A stretch of 64,000 nt of DNA from Hymenobacter chitinivorans DSM 11115 (GCF_002797555.1 NZ_PGFA01000001.1:2666001-2730000), one strand, 5' to 3'; shown: positions 18,871 to 27,514, counted from the stretch's first letter. Notes: generated from the letters alone by a model not told the origin. Translations and numbers: made by a program.

Positions 18871-20664
18871 ATGAAACTTCTCTACAGCTACCTGCGCAAC
18901 TACTGGGGCCTGCTGGCCCTGGCCTTGCTGCTGGCCGCCATCAACCAGATTTTCTCCCTGCTCGACCCCTATATCCTGCGCCAGATCATCGACCGGTACG
19001 TGTCGCCGGCCCTGCGCAGCTCCCAAACGCCCACGTTCTGGACCTTCGTGCTCAGCGGCGCGGGCCTGCTGGTGCTCAAGGCCCTGGGCGTGGCCATGGT
19101 CTCGCGCATTGCCAAAAACTTCCAGGACTACTACACCAACGTCATTACCCAGCGCCTGGGGGCCCAGCTCTACTCCGACGGCCTGCGCCACTCCCTGGAT
19201 TTGCCCTACCAGGTGTTTGAGGACCAACGCTCGGGCGAAACCCTGGGCAAGCTCCAGAAGGTGCGTACCGACGTGGAGCGCCTGATTCAGAGCTTCGTCA
19301 ACGTGCTCTTTATTTCCCTGGTGGCCATTCTGTTCGTGACCTGGTACGCCATCAGCGTGTACTGGCCCATTGCGGTGGTATACTTCCTGACCATTCCGCT
19401 GCTGGGCACGCTGAGCTTCTTTCTGAGCCGGCGCATCAAGGTGATTCAGAAAACCATCGTGGCCGAAACCACGGCCCTGGCCGGCTCCACCACCGAGAGC
19501 CTGCGCAACATTGAGCTCATCAAAAGCCTGGGCCTGGCCCAGCAGGAAACTACCCGCCTGAACACCACGACCGAGAAAATCCTCAAGCTGGAGCTCAAGA
19601 AGGTGCGCTACCTGCGGTCCTTGTCCTTCGTGCAGGGCACGTTCGTGAACCTGATGCGCAACGTGATTCTGCTCATGCTCGTGTTCCTGGTGGTGCAGAA
19701 GCTCATCACGCCGGGCGAGTTTTTCTCGTTCTTCATCTACTCCTTCGCCATCTTCGGGCCGCTGCAGGAAATGGGCAGCATCATCAACATCTACCGCGAA
19801 ACCGAGGCCTCGTTGGCCAACTACCAGCTTATTCTGGACACGCCCCGGGAAGTGAAGCCCAGCCACCCGAAGGTTATCGACCAAATCCAGACCCTGGCCT
19901 TCGCCGACGTGCGCTTCAAGCATTTGTCGGCTTCCAACTCGGCCCTGGACGGTATTTCCTTCGACACCCAGCTCGGCGAAACCATTGCCTTCGTGGGGCC
20001 CTCGGGCTCGGGCAAAACCACGCTGGTTAAGCTCCTGGTGGGCCTCTACCCGCCGGCCAGCGGCCAGATTCGCTACAACGGCATTCCCGGCACCGAGCTG
20101 GACCTCGACCAGCTGCGCGAGCAAATCGGCTTCGTGACCCAGGACACCCAGCTCTTTGCCGGCACCATTCGCGAAAACCTGCTCTTCGTGGCCCCCCACG
20201 CCACCGACGAAGAGTGCTTGCGCGCCCTGCACCAGGCCGCCGCCGACGGCCTGCTGGCCCGCGCCCCCCTCGGCCTCGACACGGTTATCGGCGAAGGTGG
20301 CGTGAAGGTGTCGGGCGGTGAAAAGCAGCGCCTAAGCATTGCCCGGGCCCTGCTGCGCCACCCCACCCTGCTGGTCTTCGACGAAGCCACCTCCTCCCTG
20401 GATTCCCTCACCGAGGAGGAAATCAGCACCACGGTGCGCGAGTTGTCGGGCTCCCGCCAGCACATTACCATTCTCATTGCTCACCGCCTGAGCACCATCC
20501 TGCACGCCGACAAAATCTTCGTGCTCGAGCGGGGCCACATTGCCGAGCAGGGTCGCCACGACGAGCTGCTGGCCCTCAAGGGCCTGTACTACGCCATGTG
20601 GCGGCAGCAAATCGGGGAGCGGCCCGCCCCGGCCGCCGCGGCCAAACAGCTGGCTAAGGCTTAG
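18871..20664 (+). CDS. ABC exporter half-transporter (MsbA/ABCB type)
   Basis: Fused permease and ATPase, 597 aa, working as a dimer in the inner membrane to export lipids, peptides or drugs. Six helices span about residues 10-315, beginning YLRNYWGLLALALLLAAINQ. The ATPase follows: Walker A GPSGSGKTTLVKLL at about 375, Q-loop VTQDTQLFAG, signature VSGGEKQRLSIARALL, Walker B LLVFDEATSSLDS, and the H-loop LIAHRLST. All motifs are intact and the length is normal. It is monocistronic between the palindromic array and a convergent protease gene, with only 14 bp separating the two stops. The substrate cannot be deduced. Confidence 0.93.
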   Translation: MKLLYSYLRNYWGLLALALLLAAINQIFSLLDPYILRQIIDRYVSPALRSSQTPTFWTFVLSGAGLLVLKALGVAMVSRIAKNFQDYYTNVITQRLGAQLYSDGLRHSLDLPYQVFEDQRSGETLGKLQKVRTDVERLIQSFVNVLFISLVAILFVTWYAISVYWPIAVVYFLTIPLLGTLSFFLSRRIKVIQKTIVAETTALAGSTTESLRNIELIKSLGLAQQETTRLNTTTEKILKLELKKVRYLRSLSFVQGTFVNLMRNVILLMLVFLVVQKLITPGEFFSFFIYSFAIFGPLQEMGSIINIYRETEASLANYQLILDTPREVKPSHPKVIDQIQTLAFADVRFKHLSASNSALDGISFDTQLGETIAFVGPSGSGKTTLVKLLVGLYPPASGQIRYNGIPGTELDLDQLREQIGFVTQDTQLFAGTIRENLLFVAPHATDEECLRALHQAAADGLLARAPLGLDTVIGEGGVKVSGGEKQRLSIARALLRHPTLLVFDEATSSLDSLTEEEISTTVRELSGSRQHITILIAHRLSTILHADKIFVLERGHIAEQGRHDELLALKGLYYAMWRQQIGERPAPAAAAKQLAKA

Positions 20665-20678
20665 CCCCAACCCGGCGT

Positions 20679-22505
20679 TTACCGCTTCAGCATCCGGCCC
20701 CGCCGCGGCTGCTGCCCATCATTCCACTCCACCAGGTACCAGCCCGGCCGCAGCTCCCCCACTGCTACCTCAGCCTGCCCGGCCGCCAGTGTCCGGCTCA
20801 GCACCCGGCGCCCGGCCAAGTCGAAAAAGGTGAGCTGAGCCGCGGCCGGCGAGGGCCCGGTCACGCGCAGCCGGTTTTCGACCGGCGACGGGTAAAGCGC
20901 TAAGCCTGCTACGGGGGTGGCCGGAGCCAGGGCCAGCGGGGCGGTGCAGCTGGTAGCTACCGGCAGCAGCACCGGCACGGCAAAGCTGGGACAGGGGTTC
21001 GTGGTGCTGAAGCTGAGCACGTCCTGCCCGCCCACCACGTCGGTAGCCGGGTTCAGGCTGCGCTTGTTCTGGCCGTTGGCAATGGCGAAGTGCATCACCG
21101 CCGGCGGGTCGATGACGTGGCTCAGCTGCTGCCCGTGCCCAAGCTCGTGCAAGGCCACGCTTTCGAAGTCGTACTGGCTGCCGGTGGCCGGGTCGCGGGT
21201 GGGCCCGCCAAACTGCCAGTTGGTGCCGGTGTTGAAGGTGTAATCGGTTTCGATGACGGAGAAAGACACGATGCCGTTGCTGCTGCAGCCCGAGTAGTAG
21301 GAGTTGGTGCGGGCCAGCACGCCGTTGGGCACTTCCACGGCCGTCCCAAACCGCACGGCGTTTATGTTGTCCTGGGCCGTGGCCTCGGGGGCGGCCGTGC
21401 CGCTCACCACCCGGCGCAGGCGGGTGGCGCAGGTCCAGGCGGCCAGGGCCCGCTCAAACGACTGAGCCGCGTTGGGGCGGGCCGTAAAGCCGGGGCTGTA
21501 GCGCAGGGTATAGCCGCCCTGGCCGTCGTCGTTGAGCAACCGGGGCCTTCCCGGCGTGCTGCCACCGGTGGGCACCACCGTGCTCAGGGCATACACCACG
21601 ACCAGCGCCGCCGGACTGCTCCCCACTTCGCCCCCGTCGTTATACACCCGGAAAGTTCCCGTGCCGGCCGTGCCCCCGCCCGCGGCAATCTGCGACGGTA
21701 CCCGCACCTGAATTCGGGTATCCGACCAGAGCAGGTAGTCGCTCGGGTTGGCCGCCACGTAGGTCGAGCCGCCGGTGTCGGCGTTGGGAAACTCGACCCG
21801 GCCCGCGCCCCGGGTGGCGCCGAAATTGGCCCCGGTAATGGTCAGCACGCTTTCATTGCCGGCCACCAAGCCTTGGGGCCCAAACCCGCTGACAACCGGC
21901 GCGGCCTGCGGCTGCCGCGCCGGGGCCGGGCTGTCCACCGCCGGGTTGGCCTGCACCCGGCGGAAGGCCTGCCCCGTGAGGCGGGTTAAAGCCGGGTACA
22001 GGTCGGCGGCAATGGAGGGGTAGCGCCCAAACGGCTCGGTGGCCGAGCGGGCCGGCAGCTGGTAGCGAATAAAGCCCTGGGGCCCGGCGTACAGCCGAAA
22101 GACGGAAAGCCCGGGGTTGGCCGGGTCGGGCTCCAGAAAAAAGACGCCCTGCTCGCCCGGCTGCAGCATGGCCGTAGCGCTGACCCGCTCCTGCTGCAGG
22201 CCCAGCGTGCCGCCCGGCTCGGCTATTTCCACTGGGCCAGCCGGCAGCGGCCCGGCAAATACCTTGTGCACCGTCACCTGGCTAAACGTGTAGAGGTGGC
22301 CGCCGGTCTGCGCCACCCGCTGCGGACCCAGGCTGGCCTCCACCACCAGCGGGGCGGCCCGGGCCCGCACGTCGAGCCCCACGGGCTGCAGCAGGCACAC
22401 ACCCTGGGCCCGGGCGCCCCCGGCCCCGAGCAGCAGGCCCAGGGCGAGCGGGCAAAACCATAAATTCTTAGCAAGCAGCCACTGGAGGAGAAACGTTTTC
22501 TTCAC
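20679..22505 (-). CDS. Secreted zinc metalloprotease-like protein with IPT/TIG domain and T9SS signal
   Basis: Secreted protein of 608 aa, starting with GTG at 22505. A signal peptide (about 1-33, ending GGARAQG) is followed by a beta-rich N-terminal domain (about 35-190). An IPT/TIG domain (about 208-300) starts PVVSGFGPQGLVAGNESVLT and contains ITGANFGA. A zincin domain holds the motif HELGHGQQLSH, which fits HExxHxxxxxH, the metzincin zinc site, at about residue 455. The C-terminal 75 residues (LALYPSPVENRLRVTGP through GWYLVEWNDGQ and a basic end) form a type IX secretion sorting domain. The closest comparison is matrixin-like proteases of Bacteroidota; no Met-turn was confirmed. It converges with the ABC exporter. 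Confidence 0.8.
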   Translation of the reverse strand: MKKTFLLQWLLAKNLWFCPLALGLLLGAGGARAQGVCLLQPVGLDVRARAAPLVVEASLGPQRVAQTGGHLYTFSQVTVHKVFAGPLPAGPVEIAEPGGTLGLQQERVSATAMLQPGEQGVFFLEPDPANPGLSVFRLYAGPQGFIRYQLPARSATEPFGRYPSIAADLYPALTRLTGQAFRRVQANPAVDSPAPARQPQAAPVVSGFGPQGLVAGNESVLTITGANFGATRGAGRVEFPNADTGGSTYVAANPSDYLLWSDTRIQVRVPSQIAAGGGTAGTGTFRVYNDGGEVGSSPAALVVVYALSTVVPTGGSTPGRPRLLNDDGQGGYTLRYSPGFTARPNAAQSFERALAAWTCATRLRRVVSGTAAPEATAQDNINAVRFGTAVEVPNGVLARTNSYYSGCSSNGIVSFSVIETDYTFNTGTNWQFGGPTRDPATGSQYDFESVALHELGHGQQLSHVIDPPAVMHFAIANGQNKRSLNPATDVVGGQDVLSFSTTNPCPSFAVPVLLPVATSCTAPLALAPATPVAGLALYPSPVENRLRVTGPSPAAAQLTFFDLAGRRVLSRTLAAGQAEVAVGELRPGWYLVEWNDGQQPRRGRMLKR

Positions 22506-22713
22506 GGGGGCAGGGTCAAAAAGTCTTTTTCAAACAAGTCAACACCATCTGCGGCCAGGTATTCCTGGCGTTTTGTCACTAGCAAAACCTAGCGCACCGA
22601 GCACGAAAAACGCCGTTGCAGCGTTGAGTAATCAGCTAGCCTATCGTCCTGATTAGGCAGGATTTTTGGCCGAATTATTGAATTACGTCCCGCTGTCTAC
22701 AAAAGATTTTTCC

Positions 22714-23586
22714 ATGACCCACTATCGCACGTTCCGCCGCTTCGCAGGTTTGATGCTTGCCGGGTGGCTTCTGATTATAAACTCCGCCGTAGCCCAGAGC
22801 GGCAGCCGCGACGTCCTGCGCGAAATCACCGACGTGGTGGGCCTCAAGCCCCGCTTCGAGCTGCAGGCCACCACGCAGGTCCAAAACGCGGCGGCCGTGG
22901 TCTATAACGGCAAACGATTCCTGCTTTACAATCCCCAGTTTGTGGCTTCCGTGAACCGGGCCGGCCGCACCGACTGGGCCGGCATCAGCATTCTGGCCCA
23001 CGAAATGGGCCACCACCTCAACGGCCACACCCTGCGCCCCGGCGGCTCCCAGCCCGCCGATGAGCTGGAAGCCGACGAGTTTTCGGGCTTTGTGCTGCGT
23101 AAGATGGGCGCCAGCCTGGCTGAGGCCCAGGCCGCCATGGCCGTCGTCTCGGACGAGGAAGCTTCGCCCACCCACCCCGGCCGCTCCACCCGTTTGTCGG
23201 CCATTGGCAAGGGCTGGCAACAGGCCAACACCCAGATTGTGGCCAGTACCCGCACGGCCGCGCCTTCGGCTGCCCCGGTAGCCATTGCCAGCCAGCCCAC
23301 GCCGGTGCGGCCCGTGGCTAATTCGGCGGTGCCCATGAACGTAGTGGGCCAGATTGTGTTCCGCGACAATCCCGAGCAGCGCTACTACCTGACCAGCAAG
23401 CTCAACGTGGTGCGGATGCAGAACAACTCGGTGGGCCAGGTGGTGGGCCGCGTCGCCCGCTCCAACAGCGCCAGCTTTCCCTATATTCTGGTCGACGCCC
23501 AGGACCGCCGCCTCTACATCAGCGCCCAGGGCGGGGTCTTCAACAACCAGGGCCAGCAGGTCGGCACCCTTTCCGACCCTTCGTAA
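22714..23586 (+). CDS. Exported HExxH metalloprotease-like protein (M48-like)
   Basis: The 290-aa product from the ATG at 22714 has a signal peptide (LAGWLLIINSAVAQS, cleavage at about 28). The zinc motif is ILAHEMGHHLNGHTL at about 101-115, followed 20 residues later by ELEADEFSGFVL, whose Glu is the usual third zinc ligand of M48/gluzincin-type enzymes. A further region to about 185 includes HPGRSTRLSAIGKGW, resembling segments in M48-family secreted proteins. After a Pro/Ala-rich linker (about 190-215), a beta-rich C-terminal domain carries VGQIVFRDNPEQRYYL and IYISAQG-like strands. The frame is open to 22666 but the signal peptide starts at 22714. Strongly terminated 23 bp after the stop. 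Confidence 0.72.
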   Translation: MTHYRTFRRFAGLMLAGWLLIINSAVAQSGSRDVLREITDVVGLKPRFELQATTQVQNAAAVVYNGKRFLLYNPQFVASVNRAGRTDWAGISILAHEMGHHLNGHTLRPGGSQPADELEADEFSGFVLRKMGASLAEAQAAMAVVSDEEASPTHPGRSTRLSAIGKGWQQANTQIVASTRTAAPSAAPVAIASQPTPVRPVANSAVPMNVVGQIVFRDNPEQRYYLTSKLNVVRMQNNSVGQVVGRVARSNSASFPYILVDAQDRRLYISAQGGVFNNQGQQVGTLSDPS

Positions 23587-23608
23587 GCCCGCTGTTACTT
23601 TGCGTTAG

Positions 23609-23640
23609 AAAAGGCCTGCTTCCTCCGGAGCAGGCCTTTT
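23609..23640 (+). terminator. Rho-independent terminator
   Basis: Perfect 12-bp stem AAAAGGCCTGCT paired with AGCAGGCCTTTT, 8-nt loop, then CTCTTTT. It follows the metalloprotease-like gene by 22 bp. Confidence 0.9.
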
Positions 23641-23682
23641 CTCTTTTCCGGATGAGCCCCTCGCGCATCGGCCGCGCCGTGC

Positions 23683-23690
23683 TAGCTTTG
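23683..23690 (+). promoter_or_regulatory. -7 box TAGCTTTG
   Basis: Exact match to TAnnTTTG, followed by CGC, 28 bp before the ATG of the PhzF-like gene at 23719. No clear -33 box. Confidence 0.6.
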
Positions 23691-23718
23691 CGCACTTCAC
23701 CTCTTTTTTCCGCTGCCG

Positions 23719-24612
23719 ATGCCTTCCTACCCGTTTCTGCTGGTCGATGCCTTCACCACTTCCGCCCTGGGCGGCAACCCCTGCGCCGTCGTGCTCGACG
23801 CCGACGACCTGTCGGCCGATGACATGCAGCGCCTGGCCCGGGAGTTTAACCAGTCGGAAACGGCCTTCGTGCGCCGCTCGGCGGTGGCCGAGTTTGGGGT
23901 GCGCTACTTCACGCCGGCCGAGGAAATTCCGCTGGCCGGCCACCCTACCATTGCCACCGTTACGGCCCTGGTGCACACCGGCCGCCTGCCGCTCCCGCAG
24001 CCCCGCACCGAGCTGCAGCTCGAGCTGCTCCACGGCCCGATTCATATTGCGGTAGAAACTTCGACCAGTGGCCCGGCCCAGGTGCTAATGACCCAGCGCA
24101 AGCCCGTGTTTGGTCAGCTCCACGACCCGGCCGTAGTACTGCCCCTGTTCGGCCTCACGCCGGATGACGTGCTGCCCGGCTCGGTTATCCAGACCGTCAG
24201 CACCGGTACGCCCCAGCTCATGGTGCTTGTGCGCGACCAGGAAGCCCTGCGCCGCTCCCACATTCCGGATGCGGCAGCCTTTGCCCGCTACCGCCAGAGC
24301 AGCGACTTTTTCAGCCCCCACCTGTTTTGCCTGGGCGGGGCCACGGCCGCGGGCCATACCTTCGCCCGGCACTTCGGCACCCCGCCCGATATTGCCGAAG
24401 ACCCCGTTACCGGCTCGGCCACGGGCGGCATGGCGGCCTTTCTGTGGCATTACGGCTACCTTGCCACCCCAGAATTCGTGGCCGAGCAGGGCCACTGGAT
24501 GGGCCGGCCCGGCCAGGTGCAAGTCACGGTGCAAGGCCCCCGGGAGGCTATTTCGTCGGTAACGATAGGCGGACCGGGCGTGGTCGTGGTGGAAGGTCAG
24601 TTGAAGCTGTAG
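23719..24612 (+). CDS. PhzF-family isomerase
   Basis: Member of the PhzF/diaminopimelate-epimerase-fold family: cofactor-free isomerases or epimerases of small amino-acid-like substrates. The 297-aa length is standard. The N-terminal half shows VDAFTTSALGGNPCAVVLDA, then NQSETAFV with the general acid/base Glu at about 47, and FTPAEEIPLAGHPTI. The C-terminal half has EDPVTGSATGGMAAFLWHYG, the second conserved block, then EQGHWMGRPGQVQV. All expected motifs are present, so it should be active, but the substrate is unknown, since most family members outside phenazine clusters are unassigned. A TAGCTTTG box lies 28 bp upstream. It is followed by fpg after 121 bp. Confidence 0.88.
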   Translation: MPSYPFLLVDAFTTSALGGNPCAVVLDADDLSADDMQRLAREFNQSETAFVRRSAVAEFGVRYFTPAEEIPLAGHPTIATVTALVHTGRLPLPQPRTELQLELLHGPIHIAVETSTSGPAQVLMTQRKPVFGQLHDPAVVLPLFGLTPDDVLPGSVIQTVSTGTPQLMVLVRDQEALRRSHIPDAAAFARYRQSSDFFSPHLFCLGGATAAGHTFARHFGTPPDIAEDPVTGSATGGMAAFLWHYGYLATPEFVAEQGHWMGRPGQVQVTVQGPREAISSVTIGGPGVVVVEGQLKL

Positions 24613-24733
24613 GGGAAGGCAAATAGCTGAGCCGTAGTGCAACTCCGGCCGGGCTTGGGGTGTTATCCAAAGCCGCCGTGGGCCTGCGGGCCTCCTGGCT
24701 TTGATTTGTCTTTCCGCCCTTTACTTACTGCCC

Positions 24734-25564
24734 GTGCCCGAACTACCCGAAGTTGAAACCTACCGCCGCTTCCTCGACGAAGTCATTTTGCACCAACCCA
24801 TTACGGCCTTCGAGGTGCGCGACGCCCACGTGCTGGGCACCGACGAGGACACTCTGCGCCAGCGCCTGGTGGGCCAGCACGTCACCGGCACGCGCCGCAT
24901 CGGCAAAAACTGCTTTCTGGAGCTCAGCGACGGGTCGGCCCTGGCCCTGCACTTTGGCATGACCGGCGACGTGAATGCCTACCGCCACGACCACGACGCC
25001 CCGCGCTTTACCCGGGTGGCCCTGCACCTGGCGGATGGAATGCGGGTGGCCTTTATCGACCCGCGCAAGTTTGGTCGCATCCGCCACGCCGAAAGCGTGG
25101 ACCACTACCAGAAAGCCAAGAAGCTGGGACCCGACGCGCTGGAAGTTACGGCGGTGCATTTGCAGCAGAAGCTGGGGCCGAAAAAGATGATGATTAAGCC
25201 CCTGCTGCTCGACCAGAGCATCACGGCCGGGCTCGGCAACTGGATTGTGGACGAGGTGCTGTTTCAGGCCCGGATTCATCCCGAGCGCCGGGCCAATACC
25301 CTTACCACCAAGGAATTCAAAGCCCTGCACAGCGCTATTCAGCTGGTCTTGCGCACGGCCATCGGGCACGAGGCCACCTACCGGCATTTCCCCGCGTCGT
25401 TCCTGATTCACGCCCGGGAGTGGGACGACTCCGCCACGCCCGGCACCGAGCAGCACCGCTTCTGCCCGCGCCACCCCAAAGTGGAGATAGAAAAAAGCTA
25501 CGTTGGGGGCCGGGCTACATACATTTGCCCGCGCTGCCAGCCCGCTCCGGTGGTTTCAGAATAA
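24734..25564 (+). CDS. mutM: Formamidopyrimidine-DNA glycosylase (Fpg/MutM)
   Basis: Removes oxidised purines such as 8-oxoguanine and cleaves the abasic strand (base excision repair). The GTG at 24734 is the start because catalysis needs Pro2 at the processed N-terminus: the protein begins M-PELPEVETYRRF, with Glu3 also present. Lys58 (RRIGKNCFLEL) corresponds to the beta-elimination Lys, followed by HFGMTG. The helix-two-turn-helix region has LLDQSITAGLGNWIVDEVLF. The C-terminal zinc finger reads FCPRH, then ATYICPRCQ, so its first pair is Cys-x2-His instead of Cys-x2-Cys. At 276 aa the length is normal. A strong terminator follows 16 bp after the stop. Confidence 0.92.
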   Translation: MPELPEVETYRRFLDEVILHQPITAFEVRDAHVLGTDEDTLRQRLVGQHVTGTRRIGKNCFLELSDGSALALHFGMTGDVNAYRHDHDAPRFTRVALHLADGMRVAFIDPRKFGRIRHAESVDHYQKAKKLGPDALEVTAVHLQQKLGPKKMMIKPLLLDQSITAGLGNWIVDEVLFQARIHPERRANTLTTKEFKALHSAIQLVLRTAIGHEATYRHFPASFLIHAREWDDSATPGTEQHRFCPRHPKVEIEKSYVGGRATYICPRCQPAPVVSE

Positions 25565-25580
25565 TACTATTCAGCTTCTC

Positions 25581-25616
25581 AAAAAGGCCTTCTATTGCGT
25601 AATAGAAGGCCTTTTT
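25581..25616 (+). terminator. Rho-independent terminator of mutM
   Basis: Perfect 16-bp stem AAAAAGGCCTTCTATT with its complement, GCGT loop, ending in five T. The rest of the 300-bp gap to 25868 is AT-richer and holds the -7 box at 25731. Confidence 0.93.
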
Positions 25617-25730
25617 GCTTAATCAAACCTGCTGCAGCACAAAATCTTATGTTTGATTTGTCGAGTTGAACTTTCTCGGCAAAATATTTGAATAATTGTC
25701 TTTTTCCGCGAAAGTCTGAACCAAGTGTTT

Positions 25731-25738
25731 TACCTTTG
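25731..25738 (+). promoter_or_regulatory. -7 box TACCTTTG
   Basis: Exact match to TAnnTTTG in an AT-rich stretch, 130 bp before the lipoprotein ATG at 25868, giving a leader of roughly 120 nt with no obvious structured motif. Confidence 0.65.
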
Positions 25739-25867
25739 AGTTAGGTCACCAACATCGAGGCAGATGCAGCGAGGTTATTGTGAAGTTGGAAGAAGAAAAT
25801 CAGTGCCTATGCCCCACGGCTACTACGCGTTTTTGCGTGATGTTTCATTCACCTTATTGTCGTTTTC

Positions 25868-26368
25868 ATGAAGAAACTGCCCATTTTCCTGAGCCTGGCG
25901 GCTGCTACCCTATCGTTGGCAGCCTGTGAAAAAGAATTGGAAGAAGTAAGCGCCCCCGTTCAGGAAGCAGCAGCCGTGAAATCTGAATCGGCCACCGACC
26001 TGCTCTCGGCCGGCGGCTGGCACCTCACAGATCTTACGTCGCGCACCGTCACGACGGGCTCCACGGAAGTACCCACCGTGAGCCTGCTGGGCCGCCTCAA
26101 GCCCTGGCTGCGCGATAATACCATCGAATACAAAACCGGCGGCGCCTACAGCGTCAACGAAGGCACCCTGAAAGCCTCGCCCGACGCCCCGGCCCTGCTC
26201 ACCGGCGCCTGGCAGCTCAACGCCAAAGGCGACTCGCTGACCGTGCGTCAGGACAAAAGCAGCGTGCGCCGCTACTCCATTGCCGAGCTGACGGCCTCTA
26301 CCCTGCGGCTCAATTACTCGGAAGGCACCAACCCAGTGACGACCTACACCACGGTGTACTCCCACTAA
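25868..26368 (+). CDS. Small lipoprotein of unknown function
   Basis: The 166-aa protein begins with a lipoprotein signal: MKKLPIFLSLAAATLSLAAC, lipobox Cys at 20, followed by EKELEE. The rest looks like a small beta-barrel or lipocalin-like domain: GGWHLTDLTSRTV at about 50, NTIEYKTGGAYSVNEGTL at about 95, LLTGAWQLNAKGDSLTVR at about 118, and AELTASTLRLNY near the end. The order 'W-x-L-T, D-N, G-x-Y, G-x-W-x-L, D-x-L' is the pattern of lipocalin-like domains common in Bacteroidota lipoproteins. The family assignment is by pattern only. It is monocistronic, with its own promoter and a strong terminator, probably expressed in its own regulon. Confidence 0.65.
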   Translation: MKKLPIFLSLAAATLSLAACEKELEEVSAPVQEAAAVKSESATDLLSAGGWHLTDLTSRTVTTGSTEVPTVSLLGRLKPWLRDNTIEYKTGGAYSVNEGTLKASPDAPALLTGAWQLNAKGDSLTVRQDKSSVRRYSIAELTASTLRLNYSEGTNPVTTYTTVYSH

Positions 26369-26402
26369 TTCCGGCATTCTACCACCGTTCAGTATCAAGC
26401 CC

Positions 26403-26433
26403 AAAGGGCCTCACCACACCGGTGAGGCCCTTT
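26403..26433. terminator. Bidirectional-looking terminator
   Basis: Perfect 13-bp stem AAAGGGCCTCACC with complement GGTGAGGCCCTTT around ACACC. It lies between the convergent lipoprotein gene (ends 26368) and the small membrane protein operon (ends 26476). Confidence 0.85.
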
Positions 26434-26475
26434 GCGTTTCTGTCTGGCATGGACTCTGGGTTTGTACCCCAGGGC

Positions 26476-26775
26476 TTAATGCATATTACCAAAGCTGGTC
26501 ACCAGCATGAGGCTACAGGCCCCAAAGCCGATGATGAGCACCAGCAGGGCGCTCAGAAAATAGGGGGCCGCACTGCGGCCGGGCTCGTCTTTTACCAGCC
26601 GCACCGCGCCCAGAATCATGTTTACAACTACCTGAAGGCCGTAGCCCAGGGCAAAAAGCAGGGCCGCGCCCCCGTCCGTGACCTTGGTCAAGGCTCCCAG
26701 CACGACGGCCCCGGCCAGCACGCCCAGCAGGTTGTTGCGCAGAATATGGTCGGAAGCAACCGGATTTTCGCTCAT
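26476..26775 (-). CDS. Small membrane protein A, ending in GFGxC...GNMH
   Basis: The 99-aa protein matches no family I know. It has a polar N-terminus and three predicted helices (about 14-30, 38-58, 68-88). The last helix reads LSALLVLIIGFGACSLMLV, and the chain ends SFGNMH. Protein B, 11 bp upstream, shares the last-helix motif IIGFGxC and the terminal GNMH, and protein C has a related IGSGMC. The three therefore look like paralogues made by tandem duplication. It is the last gene of a tightly packed minus-strand operon headed by a radical SAM enzyme, which suggests a role in the same membrane process. That role is inferred from context only. Confidence 0.72.
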   Translation of the reverse strand: MSENPVASDHILRNNLLGVLAGAVVLGALTKVTDGGAALLFALGYGLQVVVNMILGAVRLVKDEPGRSAAPYFLSALLVLIIGFGACSLMLVTSFGNMH

Positions 26776-26786
26776 GGCAGAGTTCG

Positions 26787-27074
26787 TTAGTGCATGTTGC
26801 CCAGCTTGAGGTGGGTGGCGCAGTCGCCGAAGCCGATGATGAAAATCAGCATAGCCGCCAGCAAAAAACCCAGGCTGTTTCTCTTGTGGCCGTCGAGCAA
26901 CGCCACCAGAAACAGCAGCCCATTTATAAACGACATAAAAAACAAGAGCAGGAAGATTCCCTCGCTGCTGTCGAGCAACTGCCGGCCCACGTGCAGCACC
27001 AGCATGATACCCAGGTTGACGAGCAGAATCAGGCCGATGCGGCTTTTCTTCGGCGGGGAAGGAGGTGTTTCCAT
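26787..27074 (-). CDS. Small membrane protein B, ending in GFGxC...GNMH
   Basis: The 95-aa protein has a Pro/Lys-rich N-terminus (METPPSPPKKSR) and three predicted helices. The final helix is LLAAMLIFIIGFGDCATHL, and the end is KLGNMH. Alignment by eye with protein A shows the same layout: helix, short loop, helix with N-G/N-M in the middle, basic loop, helix ending GFG-x-C, and an identical last four residues. It starts 2 bp after the stop of protein C, so translation is probably coupled. Function unknown. The conserved C-terminal Cys and GNMH tail may be a binding or modification site, which is speculation. Confidence 0.72.
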   Translation of the reverse strand: METPPSPPKKSRIGLILLVNLGIMLVLHVGRQLLDSSEGIFLLLFFMSFINGLLFLVALLDGHKRNSLGFLLAAMLIFIIGFGDCATHLKLGNMH

Positions 27075-27076
27075 AG

Positions 27077-27508
27077 CTACAGCCCGGGGGGTTCGCGCAG
27101 CTCGGCCGGGGCCACTACGCTTGGTATCATATTACTGGCTATGCTCTCGAAAGCGGGCTTTTCCATACGCGAGTGTACGTTTGCAGAGTCGTTAGCTGGC
27201 ACCGTAATTTCTTCTACTTCTACCGGTTCACGGGGTTTTGACTCTTCGGCGCACATGCCTGATCCAATGAGCAGCAATAGCAGAAACGATAAGCAGAAGC
27301 CCCCGGCAAAGCCCGTAGCACGCCGCCGCTCAAATAACAGAAATACAAAACCAATTAGCGCATTTAAAGTAGCCAGCAGTACAAATGCCAGGCCGAGACC
27401 ATACACATGGGGCCAGACAGGTCTTACCAGCAGCAATAGAATCACCAAGTTAATACCGAGCGGCCAGGCGTACCGATGCTGGCCTTTATTCGATTGATCA
27501 GCCGCCAT
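27077..27508 (-). CDS. Small membrane protein C with long C-terminal tail
   Basis: The 143-aa protein has three predicted helices (about 16-35, 38-58, 66-87). The third is FCLSFLLLLLIGSGMCAEE, a diverged form of the GFGxC motif of proteins A and B. In place of the short GNMH tail it has a polar tail of about 55 residues (from EESKPREPVEVEE) of no recognised fold. Base composition is AT-richer than most of the window. It begins 6 bp after the radical SAM stop, so it is very likely co-translated with it. Function unknown; related to A and B by layout, with weaker sequence support. Confidence 0.68.
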   Translation of the reverse strand: MAADQSNKGQHRYAWPLGINLVILLLLVRPVWPHVYGLGLAFVLLATLNALIGFVFLLFERRRATGFAGGFCLSFLLLLLIGSGMCAEESKPREPVEVEEITVPANDSANVHSRMEKPAFESIASNMIPSVVAPAELREPPGL

Positions 27509-27514
27509 GCCCCA

